Assembly (NCBI GenBank): GCA_015680685.1
Contig: MNCI01008930.1
Coordinates: forward strand, 315,271 to 369,686
Source: Gnetum montanum
Taxonomy: Eukaryota > Streptophyta > Gnetopsida > Gnetales > Gnetaceae
Length of the DNA stretch: 54,416 nt
Direction: 5' to 3'
Shown: positions 21,668 through 33,793 of the stretch, piece by piece
Numbering within the stretch: position 1 is the stretch's first letter
How the letters are laid out: each line of letters begins with the position of its first letter
The notes under the pieces: model-generated
Databases searched by the model: none
What the model was told of the DNA's origin: nothing
Seen by the model: only the letters and a program-made list of their open reading frames with translations
Position numbers and translations under genes: made by a program

Positions 21668-23160
21668 TGAAACACCACAAAATTTTGAGCTTAGTACTTT
21701 TTCAACAAGAATTGAGCTAAGTCATGGTGTTCCCCAGCATGACTAAAGCTTGAGGATCCCACAGATAGCTTCAAGCGAAGTCGAACTCAACAAGAAGCAG
21801 TTCCCTGGGACCCACAGACAACAACGGTGAAATCTGGTATCAAACATGGAAACTTCAGGGCTCAAAATACTTAATCTTCACTAAGTATGCATTCTCAGTG
21901 TATATGCTCGACATTCCCAGCGTATACGCCCAGCGTTCATAGCGTATATGCCCAGCGTATATGCCTCACATTCACAGCCTATACGCCTAGTGTATACACC
22001 CAGGATTGCATCTACAACGTATACGCCCAGCGTACACACCTCACATGTACACCCAACATGTACGACTGAGGTATACGCCTAGCATGCAACCCCCGAAGAC
22101 AGCATGGAAATAGCATTTCAGAGCAAGATTTGATACAAGGCATCAACTCACACGAACAAAGCAATCATCAGATGTTGACATCATGCATCCTGGAGTCTAT
22201 ATGCTGAGCATGTACATCTTGAACACCCAGCATATATGCCCAGTAGACACAGGGTATATGCCCAACGTATACACCCAATAGACACAACGTATACACCCAG
22301 GATGTACAAATTGTCAAATCAAGGTCAACCAAGCTAAACACCTACAGGCAGCATCTTCATGGCATCCAAATTCAAATCTGAAGGATGAATGACTTCTTCT
22401 GTTCTGATCAAGTCTGTACACCGTGGTCACATGTCTAGCATGTATACGCTGGTATACAACAATATACACCAGCGTATAGTAGTTTATGTTGGCGTACAAC
22501 ACGCTGAACACTTGTAAATTTTATTTTTTCGCATTTGGTCAACGCGCCACATGTCACCCAACCCGAGTCTAACAACTAAACCTGTATAAAAACCCCAATT
22601 TTTCATTAGATCGGGGTTGGCAATTTTGAGCAAACTAGAGAGAAAAACAGAGCAAGAACCCTGTATGCTGGACCTCAACCCTACATGCTAAGCATACAGC
22701 CTCTACGCTGTGCCTACAGATTGAACCAGCAGTCATCCCTGCATCCACTGGGGCTATTTGTCCGCCTTGTGTCAAAGCCACAACTGCGTTAGACCGGTGC
22801 ATTGTAACTCTCATTTCGCAATAACATTGCTACATTCTTTGCTACAATTTTTTACAGTTTTCCATTCATTGTTGCATGTTTACTATTTACGCTCTTGTAC
22901 GTTTACGCTACGTTTACATCAGTTACACCGTGTACACTCCGTTTTATATTAGTCACGCCGTTTACATATAACACAACATATAGCACTTCGGTGTACATTT
23001 GGGGAAATCCTTGCCTGATCCATGTGGTGACCACTCAAGGTACTCTACCTTCGTTAATTCTAGCTTGTCCTCAAGCGAAGGTAGGGTCTTTTGTGCATGT
23101 CTAGAAATCTCCAGGTTTTTGTTTCCTTCCAGCTAGAGACCGACGATTTCGGATGGTACA
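21668..23160 (+). repeat. 3' LTR of element A
   Basis: Direct repeat of 6708-8207, about seven bases shorter. It starts TGAAACACC and ends GGATGGTACA, followed by cctgg. TATAAAAA lies at 22585. Many CG dinucleotides of the GCGTATACGC motifs differ from the 5' copy by transitions. Confidence 0.92.
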
Positions 23161-23165
23161 CCTGG

Positions 23166-24343
23166 TACCTAGGGGAGACATACCAATTCTAGCACAATAG
23201 AAAACAAGGAACCACCATTAATATTTGTGGTGTGATAGCCAATTTCTTCGCGTAGGCCATTTCAGAAGTATTAGACATTCCGAATACAGGGCCCTAGGTT
23301 GCTCAGTTGTCTACTTGTTCAAACCCTGATGTGTGATGAGTTTGGTTGGAAAGGGCATATGGAAGGGATAAGACATTTGGAGAGCTGACGACAGAAGAAA
23401 GGATCTATTTCAAAATTGGAATGTATCACCTCTTCCCCACGAAGGGCTTAAAAATAATCTCAACATATGTGGCAAGAGGATGTGCAATGCTACTGGGAAA
23501 GGTTAATGCTAACTTGCCTCATATATATTTAATGAAGATCTTGAGGCAGTTCGAAGAATGGAAGATAGGAAAGACGACATTTCCCTTCCCTTGCCTTATC
23601 AGGAAGCTATGCTAACATGTTGGTATCAAGGGATATACTAATGATGTCCTCTGAAAAGCCCAAAATGCTTCATATGCTAAACTGTTAAAGTCACTAGCTA
23701 CAAGGAAAATCACTAGTGAGACATTGCAAAAATAAGAACAGATAGCTGGACCAACTGCAACTCAACTTGCAAGACACAGCCAACAACAAGAAGTAGGGCC
23801 TAGCATGGACTAGGATCAATGACCGCTGCCACAAGATTACAGATATTCGATGAGCCATCTCAGGGCCATCGCTGAGATGATCAGTTGGGGAAGCTGTGAT
23901 GACAAAAATCTATTTTGCATCATTGATGATGCTATAAAATCCAAAGTTTCTTTGGATCATGCAAGGGGTGAAATGTCTATTCATATAGGAGAAGAGGAAA
24001 GTACTTGGTCACAAAAGATCTCATGAAATGTGGCATCTTTCCAAGTGCAATTAGGAAATGGTGAAGGGGTCACTGTGGTGGTCATGCAACACTAGGGTGT
24101 CACAGGAGCTGCAGAAGTGGTCACAGATCACATTAAAGAATTGTTCAATGTACCTATTGTGCCACTGGAAAATTTGATAGGAGCATAGGATGCTCAAACT
24201 TTGGCCAGAACCTTAATGACTCCTACAAAACATGAGGATGCACTTGATCGATTGCTACAAATAGGATAAATAATGAAGTCCTTATTTGACATCCCTCAAG
24301 ATGTTATGATAATTTAATTAGACCTCATTTCCACCAAGGGGAA
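23166..24343 (+). pseudogene. Second ORF of the left element, 3' part
   Basis: Continues the frame of 6339-6707 across element A. It reads ANFFA-stop-AISEVLDIPNTGP, WLERAYGRDKTFGELTTEER, YFKIGMYHLFPTKGLKI and TTFPFPCLIRKLC-stop-HVGIKG. The PFPxLIxxLCxxxGI motif is typical of the putative plant transposon protein domain in ORFs carried by Athila- and Tat-like elements. About 15 stops, many TAG, leave only 23346-23615 open. The frame stays readable up to 24343, where LTR F begins, so F also interrupts it. Role unknown. Confidence 0.55.
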
Positions 24344-25548
24344 TGTAGCAAGCAAAAATGTCGGTAGCTGGAAAAAACATCGAGAGGTCGTTGATCATTG
24401 ATAGTCTTAACCCGATTTCCATAGGAGGGCCATGCTGCATGGAATGGAAACGGGATGCCCTGAATGGTTTTTTCGATTAGACAGGGACTTAGTCAGTGTC
24501 AATATAACCTTTTGCAACATGTGATTTGAAAGTAAAGTTTATAGGATAAAAATGATATTTTAAGCATAAACGATGCAGGAAATAATGTAAAATGTGATGA
24601 TAAACAAGAAAGCAAAGTAAAATGTAGTTAGGAAAATGCACCACTTCAAGATTATGACTTTACTCTGTTGAGGTGGATGCAATTGGTTACACAAAGCTGG
24701 GAAGCATAGAGACCCCAAAGGTAACCAAGGTATTCAGAGCAAGACAGTTGGATGCTTGAATATGGACTTGGGAGTTGACAATGCAGAATGCTACCAAGAT
24801 GGTAGGGAAAAGAAGGACAAAATGCCAAACGGAAATGCTAACTTCTTACAATGCCAAACAGAGAGCTTACAATGCTCAATGTTATAGTGCTAATTATTTT
24901 TCTTGTCAGCTAACAAAATTGATAGCCGAAAAAAATTGCCAAGAAAAATCGACCCTAGACCATTGCTCATTGGGGTATTTATAGGACCGAGGGTGTGAGA
25001 AAGATGTGGTTTGGATGTCATGTACCCTGGGATTATGCTAACCTGTCTATGTCGCATGTGCCTTCATGACCATTGGGCGAGCCTACCATGCCATAATTAC
25101 AAGCCTGCCATGTCATAATTGCATTATCAGAGCAACAGTGTGATTAGGTGGAGTGCATTGATATAGTGTAACTGCTTGTCGTGCTTTGCTATGCTTTGTA
25201 GGGTAGCATGTTTGGCATAGCGTAGCATCTTGTCATGCTTTGCTATGCTACACAACATAGCATAGACATCGGTTCGAAGCAAAAACTTTGCATTGTGTCC
25301 TGTTGCATGTGTTGGAAACCTTTGCAGCATTGTAACTGCTGGTTGCAGATTTGCTATGCTATGCTACGCTACATAGCGTATCATAGCGTAATAGCTATCC
25401 TTAGTCACAAAAATGTTGCCAGTCTACAAAATTTACCTTTTGCACTACGAAGCTTGCGAACTTGTTGATCCTACCTTTTGAGATGCCTTCTGTCACTTTC
25501 GCAGAATTACTACGCCTTGTTGTGCCATGTAGCTTAGCATAGCATAGC
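24344..25548 (-). repeat. Minus-strand LTR F, U3 truncated
   Basis: Read on the minus strand it aligns with the LTR of E from about 48085 to 49365. Shared parts are a GCTACGCTACGTAGC-like U3, GGTGGAGTGCATTGAT (its complement in E), a TATAAATACCCC box (minus, about 24973-24983), the AAGTCCCTGTCTAATCGA block and a TGCTACA end at 24344. The first 450 or so bases of U3, including TGAAACACC, are missing at 25548. No primer site lies beyond 24344, so this is a 3' or solo LTR. The short open frames inside it are not genes. Confidence 0.75.
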
Positions 25549-26400
25549 AGCAAACACTAAGCCTGTATGACTTGTTGATGACATCCCAAAATCATTATGA
25601 AGCCATGGTTCACATGCTAACATCCATATCTATGGATGAAAACTTGCCAGCAGATGAAGAAGCAATCCATTCGATTATGCTTACCCCCACTACTGAACAA
25701 CTATGATCACCCCAAATGAAATTTCATGATGAATCCATTAAGGATGACCCAGAAAAGGGTCAGGTGACAACAGTGTCCATGTTCATCACTATCTAGATCA
25801 GCCAGTACAAAATCCGGAGAGTACACATAGATGACAGGGTCGTTGCCAATGTCATTCCATTACCTATAGTGGACAAACTGGGTTTGCTCAACCAGATCAA
25901 TCCTACGACAACATCATGTTTGAAGTCATTTAACAGGGTAAGAGTGCAAGTTAAGGGAACGGTACACATCAACTTTGTAGCAGGGGATCAATTCCCCTCA
26001 AACGCAGTGTTCATCATCATCGAGGAGATGCCCGACTTCAACCTAATCTTAGGGAGGTCTTGGTTAGCTCAATTAAGGGAAGTCTCATCACCCATTCATC
26101 AAGAGATCCACTTACCCTATGCTGGAGGGGAAGTGATCATCCATGATGATAAGATGACCCCTCAAGTGGTTAACAACGTAGAAATGGAATAAGGGTCAGA
26201 GATTGAAGTCCCCGAAGATCAAACCCCTGTTCCAATAGTTGAACAGGCTGACACAGTGGCCAATGAAAGCTTGAATTGGGCTAAACTACCTTTCTAGGGA
26301 GAAGATGGTAGTGTAGAGGAATGCTGTAATAAGCCTCCTTGCCCATATGCATCCCCAAACCTAAAAATGATCAAGAAAGAGCTATAGAACTAGCAAATTA
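25549..26400 (+). pseudogene. Protease region of element C, 5'-truncated
   Basis: The sequence starts abruptly inside the linker shared with A and B (TLSLYDLLMTSQNHYEAMVHM). The catalytic loop is VHIDDRVVANVIP, with Gly of DDG replaced by Arg. It then reads AGDQFPSNAVFIIIEEMP and FNLILGRSWLAQL, close to B. The tail LPF-stop-GEDGSVEE and MIKKEL matches the end of the protease ORF in A and B. Stops at 25704, 25794 and 26190 and the DDR change make it inactive. Everything upstream (LTR, gag) is gone. Confidence 0.85.
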
Positions 26401-26494
26401 ACACTTTAGCGTGACATGTTATATCAATCCACATTGTTTACTATTACGTAGTTTACACTCTTTCTTGTTGCATTGTTCCTGTTATGCTTACAAT

Positions 26495-26765
26495 AGCTTG
26501 GCCCGAAATGGCCTTAAACTATTTACAGCCTGCCATGGCCTAAAACTAGCAATTTGGTTTTTCTTTTGTTTACGCGTACGATATCCTAGCCTGAGATGGC
26601 CTTAAACTATTTACGGCCTTCCATGGCCTAAAATTGAAAATTTAGTTTTTATTTTATTTTATTCTTTTACGCGTATGATAGCCTGGCCCAAAATGGCCTT
26701 AAACTAGTTGTGGCTTGCTACAGCCTAAAATTGGTAATTTTTGATAGCTCGTAGTGGCCTAAAAG
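26495..26765 (+). repeat. TTAAACTA spacer repeats, protease side (C)
   Basis: About four alternating pairs of GGCCCGAAATGGCCTTAAACTATTTA and GGCCTKCCATGGCCTAAAAYTGG. Same position and core as the arrays in A (11690) and B (33430). Confidence 0.8.
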
Positions 26766-26811
26766 TATAATCCTTCTAACGATATGCTTCATTTCCTGAA
26801 AACTAAAATCT

Positions 26812-29800
26812 TTATATCACATGGATTATATCATTTAGATTGATGAACATTGTCCTTTTTTCGCCACTCCATTGTAATAAAAGGTTGGCCAGTATAACCA
26901 CCTCACATGATCCCAACTCCACCTCTACCTCATGAAAATCATCCTCTTAGGGACCTTCTTCATAGGGTGTCTCTTCGTGGAGGCAGTCCTCTCTATAGGG
27001 CTCTTCCTCACGGGATTTCTGGCTGCGAGTTTGATCATCTTCATTATGCACCTCCTCGTGAAGATCATCTTCGTGAGGACCATCATCTTCATTACGCTCC
27101 TCCTCGTGAAGACCCTCTTTGCGAGGACCATCATCTCCATTACGCTCATCCTCATGAGGATCCTCCTCGTTCTGATCCTATGATTTGACATGATGCACAT
27201 GTTAGCATTGTCATCGAGACTATGCATAACAAGAATGCAATGGTCCTACAAATTACCTATGATGTTCCCACGTCAGAAGCGAAAGGAATTTGTTCCAAAC
27301 CAACCCACATGCATTGCATGATCTCATCCTCGGTAAGCTCAGACCAAATGCCATCTCCTAGATTAGTTCTAGCCTTAACCTTCCCCTTCTTCATAGGAGT
27401 CCATCGGGGCGGTTCAGGGAAGAAGGAAGGGACAATGGTCTCCCCGCCAGGGAGGGTTATTTCCCTCTCTGGGGAGGTGCTTACTATCACTTGCTCCTAA
27501 AAATTTTCATACGATCCATAAGCACTGATGACATCAAGAAATAGTCGAAGGGACCATGCTTTGATAGCAGAATTCCTATAATGTTGGTGGTAGGCAGCAC
27601 ATTCTTGCTTATACACGTGCTTATCGTATTTCTGTGTCTACCCCCATTCTTGGACCATCGCGCTAAAATCCTTCCAGTCCTTGTTCTTCTGGGCCAGGAG
27701 ATTCATTTGCATCTGTTGCTCAATGAGTTCACGACTAGCTTGGACATTATTTTTTATGACCGTCCAATAGTGGGCATAGTCAATTACAGCTATCCACCAA
27801 TTCTCATCATTGGCCTCTCGAGCTAGCAGAAATTCATTTTGAGACTCCAGGTCCTCAACCCTATCGGTTAGGAATGTCTTCTCCTTTTATACTTTTTGAA
27901 ACCTCTTCCAAAGAGCTTCGTTGATGTTCTAGCACTCCCATAAAGAGCAAGTTAAGCATAACGCACATTTATGCATTTCTTCATAAAGGCTGCATGGTAC
28001 TTTAGTCATCTTTAGTGAGGGTTCAGGGGTGGTTTCCAAGTCAACGGGCTCTTTGGGATCCCATTTGAGGTGAGATCCTGTAACATAAAAATAACAGTGA
28101 GATGCAACAAAGATGATACAACTTCGTAATACCAACAATCACTCACGTACCAATCTCAGGATCGATTTTCTCTCGATGAATAACCATATCATTGACGATG
28201 CCTTCCATAAAGGTAAATTTATCAGGGGCCTCACCCCAATGCTAAGGGGGTACCGCTAACAAGGGCATGATGCCAGCGTTAGAAGTACCTATTACACAAA
28301 CAAAAATGGGTTAGACATAGTATGATAGACATAAAGGACAATCGAGACATTACGATAACACAAAACTCAATCCAACAAAACCCTCAATGGTAGTAACATG
28401 ATGTTTCCCTCCAAGGAAAAGTCAAACTCACCAGTGACAAGCTGCTCCTCTTTTTCCAGCTCATTCGAAAGGACTTCGGCGTCCTCTACTTTCGTCTCTT
28501 CTTCAGGAATAGGAACCTGTGTGCCACCTTCATTACTAATAGGGGCCTCCTTTTCCAAAATTGGGGCCCCTTCTTCACATCGTATGACTATTGCCCTTGG
28601 TTCAGGGGTCAACTCCTCTACATTTTTCCCTTTGTTTGCTAAAAAAATAGTTAATCAAAATAATTACAAACGCTATGCAATGCCACATCTATACGCAGCA
28701 TAAAAAATATATAAAATAATTACACATCTCTCTAATTACTAGCTATGAAATTTAATTTACAACCTCTTTTCCTCTACGTCAGTCGTACCAGCGGACTCCA
28801 TGACCAGATGATGTTTTTTCTACTGGACTGATGAATCCGCTATTTCTGCTGCAATGCATTTCCCCCTCAACATACTACCAGTGTAAGAAGGGAGTGCTCC
28901 ACCCACGTTGTCTTGGGCCCACGTACGAGGCATCGCCAAACTCTTAGTTGTAAGTGAAAGCGAATCCCCAATGCCTTTAGGGGGATCTTGCGATCGGGTG
29001 GTGCCAAAAACATGGGAAATCCAAGGTTTGGAAATTTGGTTACAATCCTGCTGCACCCAGATTCCATTCCTCTAAACCACCAAGAATTCGGAAAAACACT
29101 GAAAGTAAGCTATAAAGAAGGTGAAATGCACATTGAAGTGGGACTCAAGCTTCTTACGAAGCTTGACCATTTTAGCCTGCAGACCTTTAGCAAAGTAACT
29201 GGCCCAATTATACCGTGTTCCCTTCTCCATAACCTCCTACATGATCCAAGCCTGCTCTATGGTAAGGATTCTCCCCTAGGAAAGCAACTTGGGGAAGGCA
29301 CGGGCTCAAAAGAGGGGATAAATGGTATGATCCACCTTCAGCTTGATTTTATTAGCAGGGATTCCTTTCACTTCCTTGTTAACCCCTAGCCACTCCTCTA
29401 TCTCCTTATGATGCTTACAACTCCTTTTTGACTTTTCTTCTACTAGAATGCTATCAGAGGGAACGCCAAGAAAGTCAGCAAACAGTCGAGCATCAATATC
29501 AAAACTTACATTTACGTTACGCACGCGTATATAGAGATGCTCAGCTTCTTTGCTGAAGGAGTTAACTAGGGTTAACATTTCTCCTGCGGTGACGTTGGGG
29601 GTTATAGCAAAAAATAGCTCCATTAGTCTAGCTTCCCGAAGGTTACTAGTTAGGGCAGTTGTGGCTGCACTATGGCTGAGCCAACGTTGTGCTTCTTTTA
29701 TGTCGCCGTAACGAAAGAAAAGACTGCTCGCTTCATGCCTGAAAGCTATAATCGTGATCTCCCATGATTCCTTAACTATGAACGTAAAACAATGGTTTAG

Positions 29801-30690
29801 ACAATATAGAAAAAAAATGATTTTATACATTGTTTCCATCATGTAAGATTGTGCAATGAAGCATGCCAGTGTGATTTACCACATGTGAAGGGTGAAGGAA
29901 ACGGTGGGATTTTCTCTTGCACATCTGCGACGGTGAGAGGATGATCCAAAGTTCACTCTTTATCCAACCATCCGAGCCTTTTGCACTTGGTGAAAAATTT
30001 GACATAGCGGTTAGGGTAATGTGGGATTTCCAATTCTAGTTGTCCCATAATACCAGCATGTACATTGCTAATAGAGGTAAACTCCTTTATGGCCATTTCG
30101 GTCATAGACAATGCATATGTATCACCTTGGAGACCATCCTTATTGATGAAAAACCTACACCACAAAATGTAGACAATTGTTCATACTTGACAAAAATTCA
30201 AGAAATGGTTAGCACATCATAACGTCATGAACACACTCACCCACCTACATAATGCACAATGCTAGGTGGATTCTAGAAGTAGGTTGTAAGATGACAAGCC
30301 ATGAATAGAGTGTTGTAGGTATGGTAAAAATTAAACCTGGGCATATCCTAGATCCAAGATAAACACCTCAAACCCTTGGCACTCTGTTCATGATCTTACA
30401 CCCACACGGTTTCAATTGAGTTGTCCACCAGAAACGTCAAGATACTTTGCGTTGACCTAACCAGTAGCATCTCTAGAATGGTGGTGATTGTCTCGGCCGG
30501 AATATGCGACCAAATAATTATGTTGAAATTACACAAAAAAAACTACAAAAACTCTGGTGCACCTCTTTAGAACCAAACCACCTCCTTTTTTACATGAGCA
30601 TGAGGAGGAGGAACATTGGCCATGGGGACATGTAAATAGCATAGAATGCCCACAATGTCCAAGATGATCAGAATGGGATTTAGCTTAATC
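26812..30690 (-). pseudogene. Antisense gene of element C, exons 2-8
   Basis: Exons inferred from splice sites and homology to B: 30241-30690, 29880-30154, 28789-29775, 28432-28638, 28151-28288, 27257-28077 and 26812-27177. The first two are 450 and 275 bases, exactly as in B. Donors: GTGG/GTGAGTG, TGTG/GTAAAT, ACTG/GTGAGT, ATTG/GTACGTG. Acceptors: TTGTAAAG, GTGTAG, TTCATAG, TTTTTAG, GTAATAG, GTTACAG, ATCATAG. The product reads LIILDIVGILC and EVVWF (HAD-like), NVSFDIDARLFADFLGVPSD and ISHVFGTTRSQDPPKGIGDS (middle domain), a coiled coil around HKCALCLTCSLWE, PPRWTPMKKGKVKARTNLG, and an acidic repeat tail (GLHEEERNEDDGPHEDD). About ten in-frame stops. Exon 1 is cut off; intron 1 is recognisable to about 30905. 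Confidence 0.85.
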
Positions 30691-30905
30691 CTTTACAATG
30701 AAACACATCACCATTATAGAAAAAAATTTAGACACATTAATGACATCAGAATAAGGCTTATAGAACTCCATTACGCAATACCAGGATTTCTGTTACCTTG
30801 ACTCTTAGACAATTGCAAGTTAAGTTAGAAATGCATTACCAAAATCGCCCAAACCCTTTGTGACGGTGCAAGGTTTGTCTCTGGAAATGGTGATAAAAGT
30901 AACAC

Positions 30906-31894
30906 CACATATTACCTCAGCATAACACATAAGAATTATGGGCAAGACAATGGAATTATGGGCTATGAAGTCTGATGCTCACCATGATGAACTATGGCTA
31001 CCAGTTTGGCCACCATGGTCTATCATCTGGTGTTCTGTAGGGTTGCAATGGGGCTACAGTGGGCTGTGATGTGGAACTCTACCTCTCTACCTATGTGGTG
31101 TGCTCTGGGTCTTGTTGGCCCATGGAGCTAAGTGCCAAGATGTCGAAATGCTAAATGCCAAGTGCTTAAAGATGCTCATGTCCAAGGAATGTCAACCACA
31201 TAGGAATGTCAATAGTCAGGGAATGCTAACCATTAGGGATCGCCAATAGTTGGGGAATGCCAATAATTGGGGAACACCAATAGTTGAGGAATGCCAACCA
31301 TCAGGGAATGTTAATAGTTGGGGAATGCCAACTATCGGGGAATGCAAACTATTAAAATGTTGGGGATCTAGGGGTATTTATAGTGCTAGGGTTAGTGCAA
31401 AACATGGATTAGGTGTCACGTGGTAGTGTGGTAGGTAGGATTATGAGAAAAATTTAGAAAATTTTCTAAGTTTAGACGTGACCAAAAAATTTTCTAACTC
31501 TGGTTGCTACACTTGCTATGCTCTAGAGCGTAGGTATAATTTGGAACAAATGGGAAGCACAAGAGAAATGAAAATTGCTAATCATGCTTTTCAAAGGAGT
31601 GCTAGAGTCAAGGTGAAGGCTAATGCTAAGCTCTAGAGGTTTTTGGAGGCTTCTCTATAGTGTTACATTGGCTACGCTCTAGAGTGTAACCCAATAGTTA
31701 GAAAAATTTTGAATTTGATGTCAAGCACTAGCTATGCTTGCTACACTCTAGAGCATAGCAAGGATACATAGAAGAACATGCTATGTTGGATATGCTTAGG
31801 AGTGTAGCACCAACCCCTAGAAGAATTTGCCAAGTTTTGATACTTAGAAACATTTGCAATTGCAATGCTGAAGTTCAAAATTGGTGGTGTTTTA
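30906..31894 (-). repeat. Minus-strand LTR fragment H
   Basis: The minus-strand start is TAAAACACC at 31894, preceded by the polypurine-tract context CAACAAAGACGGGCCAT (31895 onward), as in A and B. U3 holds GCTACGCTCTAGAG-type motifs, and TATAAATACCCC lies at about 31370-31382 (minus). The distal end near 30906 is set only by the loss of similarity to the antisense gene's first intron, so the border is approximate. Confidence 0.6.
31191..31343. repeat. Nine imperfect 17-bp tandem units in LTR H
   Basis: Units of the form GCCAATAGTTGGGGAAT run without gaps from 31191 to 31343, each 17 bases. They lie downstream of the TATA box in the LTR's own orientation, so they would be transcribed. Confidence 0.9.
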
Positions 31895-32204
31895 ATGGCC
31901 CGTCTTTGTTGATGTCTAGAGAAGTGGGTCAAGAGATGTCAACAAAGAATTACGAAACACCATAATAGACATGGCACTAACATTGCTCATTAGTACCAGA
32001 TTGATGACACTTCACCATGCTGAAGAGTGCTAAGGGAATAAGGGTATGCTGAGGGACAAGGAGTATAGGCAATGTGCTAGAGAGATAAAATGCGAATAGG
32101 GGCAGAGAGATGAGATGCAAATAATGATGCAAGATGTGAATTCAGTACAGTTGACAATGATCATGGCATAAAGTGGCTTGCCCTTGAAACATTAATTTCT
32201 CATT
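31895..32204 (-). other. 3' internal end of the element that owned LTR H
   Basis: The minus strand reads GGTGTTTCGTAATTCTTTGT, then CATCAACAAAGACGGGCCAT, matching the last 70 bases before the 3' LTR of B. The rest of the stretch has no gene. It ends where the plus-strand homology of element B begins. Confidence 0.5.
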
Positions 32205-33253
32205 GGAGTGCTCATGAAAGAGTCAAAGTCGATCCAAGGCAACCTCCTTCTCTTGGCAAGAAAAAGATCAACCCCCCGACTGATACTGCTCCACCTCGGG
32301 AGATCCGTCTCCTGGGCCGAATGGAAGAGGACAAAGGGGATAAACAACCCAGCCGAGAGAAGGACCTCCTCGACGCATTTACGGAAGTCAAACAGGCTCT
32401 CAAGCAAAAGAACACAACGCTGAGCCTTTACGACCTGCTTGTGACATCTCGGGAACACTGTGAGGCTATGGTATGCATGCTGACATCCATATCAGTGGAT
32501 GAAAGCTTACGAGCTGAAGAGGAAGTGATAAATGCTGTCATGTTTCCTTCTGAAGCTGAGCAACCCAGGCGTACCTCGCTAACCTTTCACAATGAGTCTA
32601 TCAAAGACGATCTGGAGAAGGATTAGGTCACAAATGAACCTATGTTTATCACCATCCGGGTCTATCAATACCAGATCCAGAGAGTGCACGTAGATGATGG
32701 CGCAGCTACCAACGTCATACCCTATTCCATCATGGATAGGTTAGGTCTGGTCGACCAGATCACTCCCACGACGACGGCTTGCGTAAAATCATTCAACGGG
32801 ACACGGGTTCAAGTCAAGGGGATGGTGCGTATTGAGTTTGTGGCAGGGGATCAGTTCCCAACAGAGGCCACTTTCTTAGTCATCAAGGAGATGCCAGGGT
32901 TCAACCTGATTTTAGGGAGGTCGTGGTTAGCCCAGCTGAGGGCGGTTTCATCATCGATACACCAAGAGATACACCTGCCCTATGCTGGAGGGGAGGTTGT
33001 GATACGCAGTGACGAAATCACCCCCATGACCGTCAATAACATTGAAGAAGAATGGGGTTCAGAGATAGAAATGACTGATGATCAGACCCATCTCCAAATC
33101 CCTCAATAAACTGATAGCAATGATGACGGTCTAGCTTGGGCCGACCTGCCATTTCCGGATGGCAGCGTAGAGGAGTCAAACCATAAGTCTCCTCGCCCTT
33201 ATGCAACGCTCAACGTAAAGGCCATTAAGAGACAATTGCGCATTAATGGTTGA
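32205..33253 (+). pseudogene. Protease region of element B
   Basis: Aspartic protease of the Gag-Pol polyprotein. The linker reads REIRLLGRMEED and VKQALKQKNTTLSLYDLLVT; the catalytic loop VHVDDGAATNVIP is intact; then come FVAGDQFPTEATFLVIKEMP and GFNLILGRSWLAQL. The frame is open from 32321 to 32623 and from 32642 to 33106. Isolated stops at 32624 and 33107 interrupt it before the conserved tail LAWADLPFPDGSVEE and IKRQLRING-stop at 33253. It is the best preserved of the three protease copies. Confidence 0.88.
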
Positions 33254-33424
33254 ACGATGGTATTTGCGTACGTTATCATGTTTTGGCAAGTTATCACGCC
33301 TTGTACTTAGCCATTTCTTTTGTTTCATACATTTTTACGCTACATTCGCTTTCGGAGTTTATGCTTGTCATTTCTTATGCTATTCTATTTACTGTACTCA
33401 TACTATTTATGCTTTCTATATCAT

Positions 33425-33600
33425 GCAGTCGGCCTAAAATGGCCTTAAACTAGTCATGGCCCGCAACGGCCTTAAACTAGTTACACAGAATTGTATACCA
33501 TTATCATTTACGCAATTACGCCACGTCCCGCAACGGCCTTAAACTAGTCTCTAGGTTACGTAGAATCATATGATGTTCCACGATGGCCTTAAACTAGCCA
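33425..33600 (+). repeat. TTAAACTAG spacer repeats, protease side (B)
   Basis: Four units containing GGCCTTAAACTAG lie after the protease stop and before the stop codon of the antisense gene. Positions 33601-33793 are AT-rich with no gene. Confidence 0.75.
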
Positions 33601-33793
33601 TTGCATTCTATCATTATAACTTAGGCACCATCCTTAATAATTACGTTCATGCTGTCCAGATAAAAGCATAAAAGTCAAAAAAGACAAAATAATTGACATT
33701 TAAAACATCCACCAGGTTTTATAATGCGTCTTTTTAGTCATTCATAAAACAATACTTCCACTCCACATCAATAAGATTATGCGTAAATCACAA

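Larger units (their letters stand above)
6708..23160 (+). mobile_element. Element A: Tat-lineage Ty3/gypsy retrotransposon with antisense gene
   Basis: Order: 5' LTR, tRNA-Asn-type primer site, tandem-repeat leader, gag remnant, protease, antisense gene (minus strand), reverse transcriptase, gypsy RNase H, archaeal-type RNase H, integrase, repeat array, polypurine tract, 3' LTR. Both LTRs start TGAAACACCACAAAATTTTG and end in TATA or TACA. Flanking pentamers are ccttg (6703-6707) and cctgg (23161-23165), which fits a target duplication with one later change. The two LTRs differ at many sites, so the insertion is old. It sits inside a coding frame of the left element. Stops, one frameshift in RT, a YVED active site and a gag deletion make it non-autonomous. 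Confidence 0.9.

Noticed and set aside
24775-24984. 69-residue plus-strand frame
   Set aside because: It lies inside minus-strand LTR F with no domain.
26907-27188. Overlapping open frames on both strands, one hydrophobic, one Pro/His-rich
   Set aside because: They are shadows of exon 8 of the antisense gene of C, whose acidic repeats (GAGGA-rich) open several frames.
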